Source: an uncultured Bacilli bacterium (lineage in GTDB: Bacteria > Bacillota_I > Bacilli_A > RF39 > UBA660). Taken from it: a stretch of DNA of 64,000 nt. The DNA is taken from assembly GCA_934141535.1 (NCBI GenBank), contig CAKPCH010000005.1, forward strand, positions 86,571 to 150,570. Direction: 5' to 3'. Numbering within the stretch: the stretch's first letter is position 1; each line of letters opens with the position of its first letter. Shown piece by piece: positions 7,302-17,091 of this stretch. The translations under genes and the position numbers were made by a program. A model generated the notes under the pieces. It made no database searches, was not told the origin of the DNA, and saw only the letters and a program-made list of their open reading frames with translations.

Positions 7302-8633
7302 ATGTATAATAATAAAAAAATATTTATTTTGGGTGCTGCAAGAAGTGGTTATGAGGTAGCTAAACTTTTAAGTAAATATAATAATCAAATATTAATAACA
7401 GATAAAGCTGATCAAGATCTTAATCATATATTAGAACTTGAAAACTTAGGTGTAAAGTTTATAAAAACAGATGATCCTATAGATTTATTAGATGAAAGTT
7501 TTGATGTAGTTGTAAAAAATCCAGGTATAAGATATGATCATCCATTAATTTTAAAAGCAGAAAAATTAAAAATAGATGTAGTTAATGAAATTGAGGTTGC
7601 ATATAACTTTTTACCTAAAGATGTATTTATAATAGGTGTTACAGGATCAAATGGTAAAACAACTACAACAACACTTATATATGAATTTATAAAACATATG
7701 GGACTTAAAGTACATTTAGGAGGTAATATAGGAGTACCTTTATCAAATATTGTACCAAAAGTAAAAGAAAAAGATATATTAGTACTTGAATTATCTGCAC
7801 AACAATTGCACGACATCAAGTATTTTAAACCTAATATTAGTATAATAACTAATTTGGTTCCAGTACATATTGATTTCTTTGGTAATTTTGATAATTATAT
7901 AGATAATAAATTAAGAATATGTATGAATCAAAATGAATCTGACATAACAGTTATTAATAAGTCAAATAAAGATGAATATAATAAAACATTAAATTTAAAA
8001 ACTAAAAAAATCTATTTTTCAAGTGTAGAAGATGCTGATGCTTGTATAAAAGATAAAGCTATATATTATAATTCTGAAAAAATAATAGATTTAAGTGATA
8101 TAAGAATTAAAGGATTACATAATTATGAAAATATAATGTGCGCTATAATAGCTACAAAAGAACTAGGAATATCTAATGAAGTTATAAAGGATGTATTAAA
8201 TTCTTTTATAGGTGTAGAGCATCGAATTGAGTTTGTAAGAAAGTTAAATGGAAGAGAGTTTTATAACGATTCTAAAGCAACAAATGTTAAGTCAACACAA
8301 ATAGCGCTTCAAGCATTTACTAATCCTACAATTTTATTATTAGGAGGACTTGATAGAGGACATTCTTTTGATGATTTAAAGAATAGTTTAAAAAATACGA
8401 CACATATAATATGTTTTGGAGAAACAAAATATAGAATAAAAGATTTTGCTGATTCATTAAATATAGATTGTACTATTGTAGATAATGTAGAAGAAGCAGT
8501 TAAACTTGCTTATAATATTTCTAATGAAAATGATGTAATATTACTAAGTCCAGCATGCGCTTCTTGGGATCAATTTAAGTGTTTTGAAGATAGAGGGGAT
8601 TTATTTAAGAAAACTGTAATGGAGTTAAAATAA
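7302..8633 (+). CDS. murD: UDP-N-acetylmuramoylalanine--D-glutamate ligase
   Basis: MurD adds D-glutamate to UDP-MurNAc-L-Ala in the cytoplasmic phase of peptidoglycan synthesis. The sequence shows an N-terminal Rossmann-like start (IFILGAARSGYEVAKLL), the Mur-ligase ATP loop GVTGSNGKTTTTTL near residue 112, ELSAQQL, the HIDFFGNFDNY region, a GVEHRIEFV motif, YNDSKATN and a C-terminal LLSPACASWDQF. All are MurD-type. The ATG at 7302 follows gggaggtatat; an upstream in-frame start would overlap the lipoprotein gene. The 443-residue length is usual. It overlaps the next gene by one base. Confidence 0.96.
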   Translation: MYNNKKIFILGAARSGYEVAKLLSKYNNQILITDKADQDLNHILELENLGVKFIKTDDPIDLLDESFDVVVKNPGIRYDHPLILKAEKLKIDVVNEIEVAYNFLPKDVFIIGVTGSNGKTTTTTLIYEFIKHMGLKVHLGGNIGVPLSNIVPKVKEKDILVLELSAQQLHDIKYFKPNISIITNLVPVHIDFFGNFDNYIDNKLRICMNQNESDITVINKSNKDEYNKTLNLKTKKIYFSSVEDADACIKDKAIYYNSEKIIDLSDIRIKGLHNYENIMCAIIATKELGISNEVIKDVLNSFIGVEHRIEFVRKLNGREFYNDSKATNVKSTQIALQAFTNPTILLLGGLDRGHSFDDLKNSLKNTTHIICFGETKYRIKDFADSLNIDCTIVDNVEEAVKLAYNISNENDVILLSPACASWDQFKCFEDRGDLFKKTVMELK

Positions 8634-9055
8634 TGAAAAATGAAATATTAAAAGAACAAAATTTTCCTAGTATTAATATGTCTTATGAAGAAAGAGATTT
8701 AATATTAGAACTTATAGTTAATTGTAAAGATATAAGAGATAGTGAACTTGGTAAAACAAGAGAAGGAGAACTTGTTCAACTAACTATGAGAAGAGAAAAT
8801 AACATAGTAAAAATAGATGGAATGTTACATTATAAAGAAGAAAATAGAACATTAGAAGGATATGTATTTTACGATAATGATAATGTTATATTTGATATGC
8901 ATATTATAAGATTACTTGTAAATGATCTAAAAAAAGAATATTCAACATTAGATGTATTTACACCACTTGATTTAGGATATAAAATAACTAGTTCATATAA
9001 CTTTGATAGTAAGCAATATATAGAATATATAAATATGAAAGGAAAGGTAAGATAG
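8633..9055 (+). CDS. conserved hypothetical protein between murD and eno
   Basis: This 140-residue protein is not recognised. It is soluble, with mixed charge, no signal and no obvious catalytic motif. A central block (RRENNIVKIDGMLHYKEENRTLEGYVFYDNDNVIFDMHIIRL) looks like paired beta strands. Its ATG shares a base with the murD stop and it ends 1 base before eno, so the three are one operon and translationally linked. The tight coupling suggests a steady housekeeping role, but nothing more can be said. Confidence 0.55.
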   Translation: MKNEILKEQNFPSINMSYEERDLILELIVNCKDIRDSELGKTREGELVQLTMRRENNIVKIDGMLHYKEENRTLEGYVFYDNDNVIFDMHIIRLLVNDLKKEYSTLDVFTPLDLGYKITSSYNFDSKQYIEYINMKGKVR

Positions 9056-9056
9056 T

Positions 9057-10286
9057 ATGGGAAAAATTAAAGATGTAATAGGAAGAGAAATATTAGATTC
9101 AAGAGGTAATCCTACAGTAGAAGTAGATGTTATATTAGAAAATGGAATATTAGGTAGAGCACAAGTTCCAAGTGGTGCTTCAACGGGAGAAAGAGAAGCA
9201 TTAGAAATGCGTGACGGTGGTACTAGATTTTTAGGTAAAGGCGTATTAAATGCAGTAGGTCATGTAAATCATGAATTAAAGGATTTAGTTGTTGGTATGG
9301 AATCAACTAATCAAAAAGAAATAGATTTAGCTATGATAAAATTAGATGGTACTAAGACAAAATCAAAATTGGGTGCTAATGCCATACTTGGTGTATCTAT
9401 GGCTGTTTTAGCTGCTTCAGCAAAAGAAGCAAATATGCCTTTATATAAATATGTAGGAAATGGTACTATATTACCTAAACCTATGATGAATATAATAAAT
9501 GGTGGTTGTCATGCTACTAACAATCTTGACTTTCAAGAGTTTATGATTATACCACAAAGAGATACAATAAAAGAAAGAATTAGAGTTGGTTCAGAAGTAT
9601 TTCATACATTAAAAAAAGTATTAACTAAAAGAGGCCTTTCAACAGGAGTAGGAGATGAAGGTGGATTTGCTCCAGATCTTAATAGCAATCAAGAAGGATT
9701 TGAACTTATAATAGAAGCAATAAAAGAAGCAGGGTATGTACCTGGTATGGATGTTATGTTAGCAATCGATGTTGCTGCATCAGAACTATATAAAGATGGT
9801 AAATACGAACTTAAAGGAGAAAATAGAAGTTTAACTTGTGAAGAACTAATTGATTTTTATGAAGAATTAATAAATAAATATCCTATAATATCAATAGAAG
9901 ATCCAGTAGATGAAAATGATTTTGAAGGATTTAAATTAATAACAGATAGATTAGGTAAAAGAATACAATTAGTAGGTGATGATTTATTTGTTACTAATAA
10001 AGAGTATTTACAAAAAGGTATAGATATGGGTGCTGGAAATGCAATACTTTTAAAAGTTAATCAAATAGGAACAATTACAGAAACTTTAGAAACAATAGAT
10101 TTAGCTAAGAAAAATGGTTATAATACAATAATTTCACATAGAAGTGGAGAAACAGAAGATACAACAATAGCTGATCTTGCAGTTGGACTTAATTTAGGAC
10201 AAATAAAAACAGGCTCAATGTCAAGAACCGATAGAATGTGCAAATACAATCAATTAATTAGAATAGAAGAAGATTTAAATAAATAA
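9057..10286 (+). CDS. eno: enolase
   Basis: Enolase converts 2-phosphoglycerate to phosphoenolpyruvate in glycolysis. The N-terminal GREILDSRGNPTVEVDV, SGASTGEREALEMRD, the GGCHATNN loop, GDEGGFAP, SIEDPVDENDFEG with metal-binding Glu/Asp, VGDDLFVTN, the LLKVNQIGT lysine and SHRSGETEDTTIADLAVG are all present. At 409 residues it is about 20 shorter than the usual form, with small losses spread along the chain and none in the catalytic motifs. The ATG at 9057 is preceded by ggaaaggtaagat. It is the last gene of the murD operon, before two terminators. Confidence 0.97.
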   Translation: MGKIKDVIGREILDSRGNPTVEVDVILENGILGRAQVPSGASTGEREALEMRDGGTRFLGKGVLNAVGHVNHELKDLVVGMESTNQKEIDLAMIKLDGTKTKSKLGANAILGVSMAVLAASAKEANMPLYKYVGNGTILPKPMMNIINGGCHATNNLDFQEFMIIPQRDTIKERIRVGSEVFHTLKKVLTKRGLSTGVGDEGGFAPDLNSNQEGFELIIEAIKEAGYVPGMDVMLAIDVAASELYKDGKYELKGENRSLTCEELIDFYEELINKYPIISIEDPVDENDFEGFKLITDRLGKRIQLVGDDLFVTNKEYLQKGIDMGAGNAILLKVNQIGTITETLETIDLAKKNGYNTIISHRSGETEDTTIADLAVGLNLGQIKTGSMSRTDRMCKYNQLIRIEEDLNK

Positions 10287-10369
10287 AGAAATTTCAATTT
10301 TCTTTATTTTTTTATGTATTACAAAAAAGCAAAAATGGTTTTGTAATTTGTTTACTTTGCTTTTTTGTT
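10281..10369 (+). terminator. two tandem rho-independent terminators after eno
   Basis: The first stem pairs aaataaagaaa with tttctttattt (10281-10313) and has a following T run. The second pairs aaaaaagcaaa with tttgctttttt (10323-10369). Confidence 0.75.
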
Positions 10370-10409
10370 ATTTTTAGTGTAGAATAAATATTAGTTAGGT
10401 TGTGTTATA

Positions 10410-11489
10410 GTGAATAGTAATAAAAGAAAAATATATTGGAATATTGTAAAAGCATTAGGTATAATTTCTATAGTTATTGGACATAGTTGGGCTAAGCTTG
10501 TTAGATTTGTTTATTTTTATCATTTACCTCTTTTTTTCTTTGTTGGTGGTGCTTTATATAATGAGATAAAATATGGTAATGACCCTTATCTTAATTTTAG
10601 TTCAAAGATAAAAAATAATTGGTTGAAGTATGTACAATTTATTATATTTTTTACTCTTATACATAATATTTTATTAGAAAATGGTTTAATAATAAATACA
10701 AATCATTATGGTGTTAAGGAAATTGCTGTTTCATGTGTGAATTCATTTGTTTTTATACGTAAAGAAACTTTGGGAGGAGCACTATGGTTTGTTCCAACAT
10801 TTATTTTATCTTCAACATTATTTGGAGTCATTATATATTTTAGTAATAAAATTTTCAAAATTTTTAAAGAAAATAAAAATGTTAAAAATTGTTTTATAAT
10901 ACTTGCTACTGTATTTTGTGGCTTAACTGGTTTTTATTTTATTACTAGACAAGTTGATTTATCATATCGTCTTCAAATATGCTTTTTAGTTGTTCCCTTT
11001 TTTACTTTTGGATACTATTTTAAGAATCATGCAGAAAATACTAAGAATAAATTAAATATATTTATGTTTATTGTTTCTTTTATATTTATGTTATATGTTT
11101 ATTTTAAAACTAATCTTTCAATTGATTTGTCTTTTAATAAGATAACTAATTTATATTTATTTTATCCTGTTTCTTTTGCAGGTATATACTTTTGTTTATA
11201 TTTGAGTGGATTAATATCTAAAATAAAATATATAAATATCTTTTTTGATAAGATAGGAACTTATTCTTATGAAATTATGGGATTGCACTTTCTAGTATTT
11301 AAAATAATTGATTTTGTATATGCTAAAGCAAATGGAATTGTTAATCCAAAAGTATATGGAGTTTTTCCTTATGCATTTGGTAAACTGCATTTGTTATACG
11401 TTGTTCTTGGTGTTTTAATTCCTGTTGTAATTTTTATGTTAATTGATATCATAAAGAAAAAAATTAAAAAAAAGTTTAACTTTAATTAA
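10410..11489 (+). CDS. acyltransferase family 3 membrane protein
   Basis: The 359-residue protein has about ten membrane helices. The N-terminal block NIVKALGIISIVIGHSW...YFYHLPLFFFVGGALY is diagnostic of the acyltransferase-3 family (OafA/fucose 4-O-acetylase type), including the catalytic His in GHSW. Such proteins transfer acetyl or other acyl groups from inside the cell to sugars of the cell wall or exopolysaccharide. The start is GTG at 10410, as no ATG is near. It forms a single-gene unit closed by its own terminator. The acceptor is not known; the deacetylase at 3167 and the exopolysaccharide locus at 55 kb are possible pathway partners. Confidence 0.8.
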   Translation: MNSNKRKIYWNIVKALGIISIVIGHSWAKLVRFVYFYHLPLFFFVGGALYNEIKYGNDPYLNFSSKIKNNWLKYVQFIIFFTLIHNILLENGLIINTNHYGVKEIAVSCVNSFVFIRKETLGGALWFVPTFILSSTLFGVIIYFSNKIFKIFKENKNVKNCFIILATVFCGLTGFYFITRQVDLSYRLQICFLVVPFFTFGYYFKNHAENTKNKLNIFMFIVSFIFMLYVYFKTNLSIDLSFNKITNLYLFYPVSFAGIYFCLYLSGLISKIKYINIFFDKIGTYSYEIMGLHFLVFKIIDFVYAKANGIVNPKVYGVFPYAFGKLHLLYVVLGVLIPVVIFMLIDIIKKKIKKKFNFN

Positions 11490-11491
11490 TT

Positions 11492-11519
11492 AAGGATATG
11501 TTGGATGTATCCTTTTTTA
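11492..11519 (+). terminator. rho-independent terminator
   Basis: AAGGATA-tgttggatg-TATCCTT followed by tttta. The 185 bases from here to ftsK hold a weak promoter (tttaac, 17 bases, tataat near 11675) and nothing else. Confidence 0.8.
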
Positions 11520-11703
11520 TTTAACTATACAACATTTTTGTAAATTAGTCGTAAAGTTTAATATAATTTTTCATGAAAAAAAGGAAATTACAAAAAAATA
11601 TATAATAATATAATTGAAGAGAGCGAAAAAAAGAAAATTTTTCTTTAACTATTTTATGATTAATGTTATAATATAAATAGATGCTAGTGGAGGTTATCTA
11701 GAT

Positions 11704-13881
11704 ATGGCAAAGAATAAAAAAAGAAAAGATGAAAATGTAGAACCTAAAGGTTATATTATAGAATTAAAGGGTATATTACTTGTATTAGTAGCAATCATAG
11801 GTTTATGCCCATTTGGTATAGTAGCAGAGTTTATTAAAGGATTTTCATGCTTCTTATTTGGAACTTTGTGGGCTTTATTTTTAGTAGTACTTGGTATATG
11901 CGGTTTTTATACAATAATAACTCGTAAATTTCCTAAAATATTAAGTGGTAAAACTGTAGGTATATTTGTAATATTAATAGGAGTATTAACTCTTTTACAC
12001 TTACCTTATGTAAAAGCAAAAGGTATAGATCCAAATAATTTTGATATAACAGAAAATGGTATATCAGTATTAGAATCAACAGTTAATAATGTAATGTCTT
12101 ATATAAAAACAAATATAGGTGGTACTGATACTGGAGGAGGTATTATAGGTGCTATATTTGTAAGTGCTTTTGTATCTCTTCTTACCCTTAATGGTACTAT
12201 ATTTGTTTCAATTGCTTTAATAGTATGTGGTGTAATTATATATACAGGATTATCTTTATATGAGTTATTTAAGAAGACTCAAGATGAAGTTAAGAAGGTT
12301 GCTAATAAAGTACATGTACCTAAAAAAGATAAGAAAAAAGAAATAGTTGAAGAAAAAGAAGAAGAACCAGTAACTGAAGAAGTGAAAGAGGTTAGTGCTT
12401 ATGAACCAATAGAGCAACCAACTCAAAATTTAATAAGAAAATACGTTTATCCACCAATTTCTCTTTTAAATAAACCAGTAAAAAATGATAATAAAGAAAA
12501 TGATGCTGCTATAAAGAACAATATTCCTATATTAATTCAAGTATTAAAGGATTTTGGTATAGAAGCTAAAGTTGTTGATACTCATATAGGTCCTGCTGTA
12601 ACTCAATATGAATTTGAAATAAAAGCAGGTACTAAGTTAAGTAAAATACTTGGTTTAAATAGGGAAATAGCACTTGCTTTAGCTGCTAAAGATGTACGTA
12701 TACAAGCACCAATACCAGGTAAAAAAACAATAGGTATAGAGCTTCCAAATAAAAATATATCTATGGTAAGTGTAAGAGAAGTATTAACTAGTGTTCCATC
12801 ATCAAAAGCATCTTCTAAATTATTAGCAGTTTTAGGAAGAGATATAATGGGTAATCCACAATGGATGGAAATTAATAAAACACCACACCTTTTAGTAGCA
12901 GGTTCTACAGGTAGTGGTAAATCAGTTTGTATAAATAGTATAATTGCTTCTATATTAATGAGAACAAAACCAGATGAAGTTAAACTTGTTCTTGTTGACC
13001 CTAAAAAAGTAGAACTTTCTATATATAATGGAGTACCACATCTTTTAGCGCCCGTTGTAACAGATCCAAAAAAAGCAAATGTTGCTTTAAAAAGAATAGT
13101 ATCTGAAATGGAAAGAAGATATGACGTATTTGAAGAGAGTAAAACAAAAAATATAGAAAGTTATAATGCTTATATAGACAAGCAAAATGAATCTCTTCCA
13201 AATGATCAAAAGATTAAACACATGCCATATATAGTTGTAATAATAGATGAGTTAGCAGACCTTATGTTAGTAGCTGCTAAAGAAGTAGAAGATTCTATTA
13301 TGCGTATAACACAAATGGCACGTGCTGCTGGAATACATTTAATAGTAGCTACTCAACGTCCATCAACAGATGTAATTACAGGTGTAGTTAAAGCAAATAT
13401 TCCATCACGTATTTCATTTGCAGTATCAAGTGGTATAGATTCAAGAACTATCCTTGATATGGTGGGTGCTGAAAAATTACTTGGAAAAGGTGATATGTTA
13501 TTCTTACCACAAGGTACTAATGTTCCACTTCGTATACAAGGAACATTCATATCTGAAGAAGAAACTAAAAACATAGTAGACTTTGTTTGTAATCAACAAA
13601 AAGCACAATATGATGAGACTATATTAATGGATGATGAAGAAAAAGGTGCTACAACAATGTTAGAAAATAAAGATGACTATGAAGAGCCACTTTATAATGA
13701 GATAGTAGACTTTGTAGTGTCTCAAGGAAAAGCAAGTGCTTCATTATTACAAAGAAGATTTAGACTTGGATACAATAGAGCAGCACGTTGTATTGACTTG
13801 TTAGAAGAACGTGGTATAGTAGGACCACAAAATGGCTCTAAACCACGTGAAGTACTTGTAGGAAATAATAAAGAAGAATAA
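11704..13881 (+). CDS. ftsK: DNA translocase FtsK/SpoIIIE
   Basis: This ATP-driven motor pumps chromosomal DNA through the division septum and, in spore formers, into the forespore. Residues 1-170 hold four membrane helices, followed by an acidic/charged linker (about 200-240). The alpha domain begins near NNIPILIQVLKDFGI; the RecA-like motor has Walker A GSTGSGKSV near residue 400 and Walker B VVIIDELADLM. The C-terminal gamma winged helix (SQGKASASLLQRRFRLGYNRAARCIDLLEERGIVGP) reads the polar DNA motifs. The 725-residue length is between short SpoIIIE and longer FtsK. A single copy is seen here, so it may serve both roles. Confidence 0.95.
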   Translation: MAKNKKRKDENVEPKGYIIELKGILLVLVAIIGLCPFGIVAEFIKGFSCFLFGTLWALFLVVLGICGFYTIITRKFPKILSGKTVGIFVILIGVLTLLHLPYVKAKGIDPNNFDITENGISVLESTVNNVMSYIKTNIGGTDTGGGIIGAIFVSAFVSLLTLNGTIFVSIALIVCGVIIYTGLSLYELFKKTQDEVKKVANKVHVPKKDKKKEIVEEKEEEPVTEEVKEVSAYEPIEQPTQNLIRKYVYPPISLLNKPVKNDNKENDAAIKNNIPILIQVLKDFGIEAKVVDTHIGPAVTQYEFEIKAGTKLSKILGLNREIALALAAKDVRIQAPIPGKKTIGIELPNKNISMVSVREVLTSVPSSKASSKLLAVLGRDIMGNPQWMEINKTPHLLVAGSTGSGKSVCINSIIASILMRTKPDEVKLVLVDPKKVELSIYNGVPHLLAPVVTDPKKANVALKRIVSEMERRYDVFEESKTKNIESYNAYIDKQNESLPNDQKIKHMPYIVVIIDELADLMLVAAKEVEDSIMRITQMARAAGIHLIVATQRPSTDVITGVVKANIPSRISFAVSSGIDSRTILDMVGAEKLLGKGDMLFLPQGTNVPLRIQGTFISEEETKNIVDFVCNQQKAQYDETILMDDEEKGATTMLENKDDYEEPLYNEIVDFVVSQGKASASLLQRRFRLGYNRAARCIDLLEERGIVGPQNGSKPREVLVGNNKEE

Positions 13882-13932
13882 AATTCGACAAATTAAAACT
13901 AATTATTAAGATACAATAAAATTGGTGATATT

Positions 13933-14397
13933 ATGAAAAAATATTTTGTAACAATTTTAATGGCTATAATAGTTGGTTTTTTTCTTGCTAATTTTTTTAT
14001 AAAACAATATGATGACTATAAAGGTATAGGAGTATCATCAAGTACAGAAGAACTATATTTTATACAATATGGTGTATTTTCTAATAAAGAGAGTTTAGAA
14101 GAAAATACTATATCATTAGGAAACTATATATACAATGTAGAAGATGATAAATACTATGTTTTTATAGGAATAACAGCTATAGAAGATAATGCTAAAAAAA
14201 TATCTGATTATTATAAGACATTAGGTTATGAAACCATAATAAAAAAATATCAAATATCAAATAAAGATTTTATAGAGCAATTAAAAACGTATGATGAAGT
14301 TATAAAAGAAACACAAGATAAAACTGCACTTTCCTCAGTAATAAATCAAGTATTAATAAAATATGAGGAGGTGGTAATAAATGGGAGTAAGAATTAA
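13933..14397 (+). CDS. membrane-anchored SPOR-like domain protein
   Basis: One N-terminal membrane helix (residues about 4-24) is followed outside by a domain whose strands YFIQYGVFSNKESLEENTISL, YNVEDDKYYVFIGI and the final KTLGYETIIKKY match the SPOR fold (peptidoglycan-binding domain of division and sporulation proteins). The rest is helical. The ATG follows ttggtgatatt. It overlaps radC by 17 bases, so both are made from the same message. A role at septal or spore peptidoglycan is inference; the closest named type would be a SpoIIB-like protein. Confidence 0.6.
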   Translation: MKKYFVTILMAIIVGFFLANFFIKQYDDYKGIGVSSSTEELYFIQYGVFSNKESLEENTISLGNYIYNVEDDKYYVFIGITAIEDNAKKISDYYKTLGYETIIKKYQISNKDFIEQLKTYDEVIKETQDKTALSSVINQVLIKYEEVVINGSKN

Positions 14398-15070
14398 AGA
14401 TATACCATTAAATGATAGGCCATGTGAAAGATTAATTATAAATGGAGTAGGTACATTAAGTAATGAAGAATTACTTGCTATAATATTTAAAACTGGAACT
14501 AAAGGAAATTCTGCTAAAGATCTTAGTAATGAATTATTAAGTAAAGTAGGAGATATAAAAAATTTAAAAAATATAAATTTAGAATCTTTAAGAAGAATAA
14601 AAGGAATAGGTACTAGTAAAGCTTGTAATTTACTTGCTTGTATTGAACTAGGTAAAAGAATAAATAGAGAGGTTGAAAAAATAAATGATGTTCAATTAAA
14701 AAGTTCACAATTAGTTTATAAATTTTATAAAGATAGAATAGGTGATTTAAAACAAGAACACTTTTATTGTGTATACTTAGATAATTCAAAAAAGATAATA
14801 AAAGATAAATTACTTTTTATAGGTACTGTTAACTATAGTTTGGTACACCCACGTGAAGTATTTAAAGAAGCATATTTATTAGGAGCGAGCGCTATTATAT
14901 GTATACATAATCATCCAAGTGGTAATACTATACCAAGTAAACAAGATATTGATATAACTTCTTCATTAATAAAAGCAGGAGAATTACTTGGTATAAAAGT
15001 AATTGATCATATAATAATAGGACATAATAATTATTATAGCTTTTTAGAAAATGGAGATATTACCTTTTAA
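14381..15070 (+). CDS. radC: RadC family JAB-domain protein
   Basis: The protein has an N-terminal helix-hairpin-helix region (ERLIINGVGTLSNEELLAIIFKTG... and LRRIKGIGTSKACNLLA) and a C-terminal JAB/MPN domain with HNHPSGNTIPSKQD, the metal-binding H-x-H-x-S-x10-D motif. RadC was first named as a DNA repair protein, but its true activity is still unsettled. The ATG at 14381 has an excellent binding site (aggaggtggtaata) inside the preceding gene. It lies just upstream of mreCD, the same order as in Bacillus (radC-mreB-mreC-mreD), but mreB is missing here. Confidence 0.93.
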   Translation: MGVRIKDIPLNDRPCERLIINGVGTLSNEELLAIIFKTGTKGNSAKDLSNELLSKVGDIKNLKNINLESLRRIKGIGTSKACNLLACIELGKRINREVEKINDVQLKSSQLVYKFYKDRIGDLKQEHFYCVYLDNSKKIIKDKLLFIGTVNYSLVHPREVFKEAYLLGASAIICIHNHPSGNTIPSKQDIDITSSLIKAGELLGIKVIDHIIIGHNNYYSFLENGDITF

Positions 15071-15108
15071 AAAAATTAAATATATATTATAATAATAAAG
15101 GAGGTATT

Positions 15109-15957
15109 ATGAAGAGAAAAAATAAAAATATTAAAATAATTATATCTATAATAATAATAGTTGTATTATTACTTAAAATTACCTCTAGAATATTAGATGA
15201 TAAGAAAGAATTAAATTTTTTTGAAAAAACTATAAAAGATTCAATAGTATTCGTAGAAAAAATATTTTATTCACCAATATCATATATAAAAGATAAAATA
15301 GAAATATCAAAAGAGACAAAAGATTTATATAAAAAATACACAAAATTAAAAGAGAAAGAAGAAAAAACAGAAATATATTATTCACAAATAAAAGAATTAC
15401 AAAAAGAGTTAGCACAGTTAAAATCACTATTAGATCTTAATGCTACGTTATCTGAATATAGTTATGTAAATGCTACAGTAATAACTAGAAATGTTATGTA
15501 TTGGTATAATACATTAACTATAGATAAAGGAAGTAAGAATGGTATTAAAAAAGATGATGCAGTTATTACTTCAAATGGTCTTATAGGCAAGATAATAAAA
15601 GTTAGTAATTTTTCTAGTACAGTTAAGCTTTTAACAACAGAAAATATAAATAATAAAATATCTATAAAAATTAATTCTAATGAAACAGAATTATATGGTT
15701 TATTATATAGTTATGATAGTAATAATAATGTTTATAAAATAGAAGGAATAGAGGATGCTAGTTCTATAAGCAAAGGAGATTATGTAACAACTACAGGACT
15801 TACAAATTATTTTCCAAGTGGAATATTAATAGGTCATGTATCACGTGTAGTTAAAGATGAATATGATTTAAATAGTGTTGTTGAAGTAACACCTTCAGTA
15901 AATTTTGATAATATAAGTTTTGTAACTGTATTAAATAGAAAGGCTAGTAGAGAATGA
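15109..15957 (+). CDS. mreC: rod-shape determining protein MreC
   Basis: MreC is an extracytoplasmic scaffold for the cell-elongation machinery. The protein has one membrane helix near the N-terminus (residues about 8-24), a coiled-coil of roughly 60 residues (KETKDLYKKYTKLKEKEEK...) and a beta-barrel domain with ATVITRNVMYWYNTLTIDKGSKNGIKKDDAVITSNGLIGKI, a classic MreC block. The length of 282 is normal. A ggaggtatt site sets the start. It overlaps mreD by 4 bases (ATGA). No mreB precedes it in this window. Confidence 0.93.
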   Translation: MKRKNKNIKIIISIIIIVVLLLKITSRILDDKKELNFFEKTIKDSIVFVEKIFYSPISYIKDKIEISKETKDLYKKYTKLKEKEEKTEIYYSQIKELQKELAQLKSLLDLNATLSEYSYVNATVITRNVMYWYNTLTIDKGSKNGIKKDDAVITSNGLIGKIIKVSNFSSTVKLLTTENINNKISIKINSNETELYGLLYSYDSNNNVYKIEGIEDASSISKGDYVTTTGLTNYFPSGILIGHVSRVVKDEYDLNSVVEVTPSVNFDNISFVTVLNRKASRE

Positions 15958-16412
15958 TATTTATTATTTTAATTATTTCATTTATATTAGAACTTTTATT
16001 TACAAATATAATACCACTTAATAGTATTTTAATTCCTATGTTTACTTTAGTAAGTTTAGTATTACTATATCCTTTGTTTAAAAATAAAAATAATTATTTA
16101 ATAACTTGTCTTATAGTAGGCTTACTATATGATATTTATTGCAGTTCATTATTTATAAATACTTTAACATTTAGTTTATGTGGATATTTAATTTCTATTA
16201 TATTTCATTTTATTACAGTTAACATTCAAAGTAATATATTAATAAGTATTATTTTAATTATTTTATTTAGAACTATAAGTTATACTTTATTAATTATAAA
16301 TGATTATACTATGTTTAATATTAATATTTTATTAAAAGGAATATATAGTTCGTTAATTATTAACTTAATATATGCATTTATTTTAAATATTATAATTAAA
16401 ATAAAAGAATAA
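15954..16412 (+). CDS. mreD: rod-shape determining protein MreD
   Basis: This 152-residue protein is almost all membrane segments (about five), with the MreD-type NNYLITCLIVGLLYDIYCSSLFINT loop, where the G-L-x-x-D-x-x motif is conserved. It is translationally coupled to mreC. MreD works with MreC and RodA/PBP2 in lateral wall growth. Identification rests on position plus this motif. Confidence 0.85.
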   Translation: MIFIILIISFILELLFTNIIPLNSILIPMFTLVSLVLLYPLFKNKNNYLITCLIVGLLYDIYCSSLFINTLTFSLCGYLISIIFHFITVNIQSNILISIILIILFRTISYTLLIINDYTMFNINILLKGIYSSLIINLIYAFILNIIIKIKE

Positions 16413-16423
16413 AGAGGTGTGTT

Positions 16424-17023
16424 ATGTTGGAGAGTGCTATTTATGTTTTTGTTGTTTTAATAGCTACTTTAGTTATACTAGTTTGCTTTATTGGAATAAT
16501 ATTATCAGTTAGTTTTCAAAAAAAGAAAAATAAAAAATATAAAGAATGTATTGATACAATAAATAAAAATAATATAGATACAATTTCTTTTAAAGATGGA
16601 TTAACTAAAGAAGAAATTATAAATATTATAGATGTAAATGTAGATGAATTTATGAAAACTTTGTATAATACTTTTTTAGACTTTCAACATAAGTTAAATG
16701 AAAATGATAAGTCTTTAGAAAATTTATTAACTGGTTTTATAAAAGAATACTATATAAATAGAATTGACTTTTTTAGTCAAAAAGGATTTAATGAAGTAGT
16801 AGATAATATAAGTTTAATAGGATATTCTATATTAGAATTAAGTACAAATGAGGCAAAATTTAGGATTGCAATTAATTGCAATTCATATAAATTATTAAAT
16901 AATTCTTTAAAAGAGCAATTTAAAAGTTTAGAGCAAATACTAATAATCACATATAAAAATATTAACAATAAATGGTTAATTAGTAAAATAGAAAAAGTAT
17001 ACGAAAAAAATTTGAGTGATTAA
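16424..17023 (+). CDS. membrane protein with Tim44/NTF2-like domain
   Basis: One N-terminal membrane helix (residues about 6-30) is followed by a basic stretch and a soluble domain of about 150 residues. Its pattern (helical FMKTLYNTFLDFQHKLNENDKSLENLLTGFIKEYY, then alternating strands ending in KNINNKWLISKIEKVYEK) resembles the Tim44-like/NTF2 fold seen in bacterial membrane-bound proteins. It follows mreD by 11 bases and ends the transcript at a terminator, so it could help in envelope assembly; this is inference. The family match is only structural impression. Confidence 0.45.
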   Translation: MLESAIYVFVVLIATLVILVCFIGIILSVSFQKKKNKKYKECIDTINKNNIDTISFKDGLTKEEIINIIDVNVDEFMKTLYNTFLDFQHKLNENDKSLENLLTGFIKEYYINRIDFFSQKGFNEVVDNISLIGYSILELSTNEAKFRIAINCNSYKLLNNSLKEQFKSLEQILIITYKNINNKWLISKIEKVYEKNLSD

Positions 17024-17038
17024 AACCACTCTTTTTTA
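17013..17038 (+). terminator. rho-independent terminator before recA
   Basis: gagtgattaaaaccactc followed by ttttttaat. Confidence 0.8.
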
Positions 17039-17091
17039 ATTATTGGTAAAAATTGCATGCAAAAAAATAATACAAATGTTCGCAAAAACTA

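Noticed and set aside
17074..17090. LexA/DinR box before recA
   Set aside because: Only the GTTCG half is present; the opposite half does not match CGAAC, so SOS control cannot be claimed.
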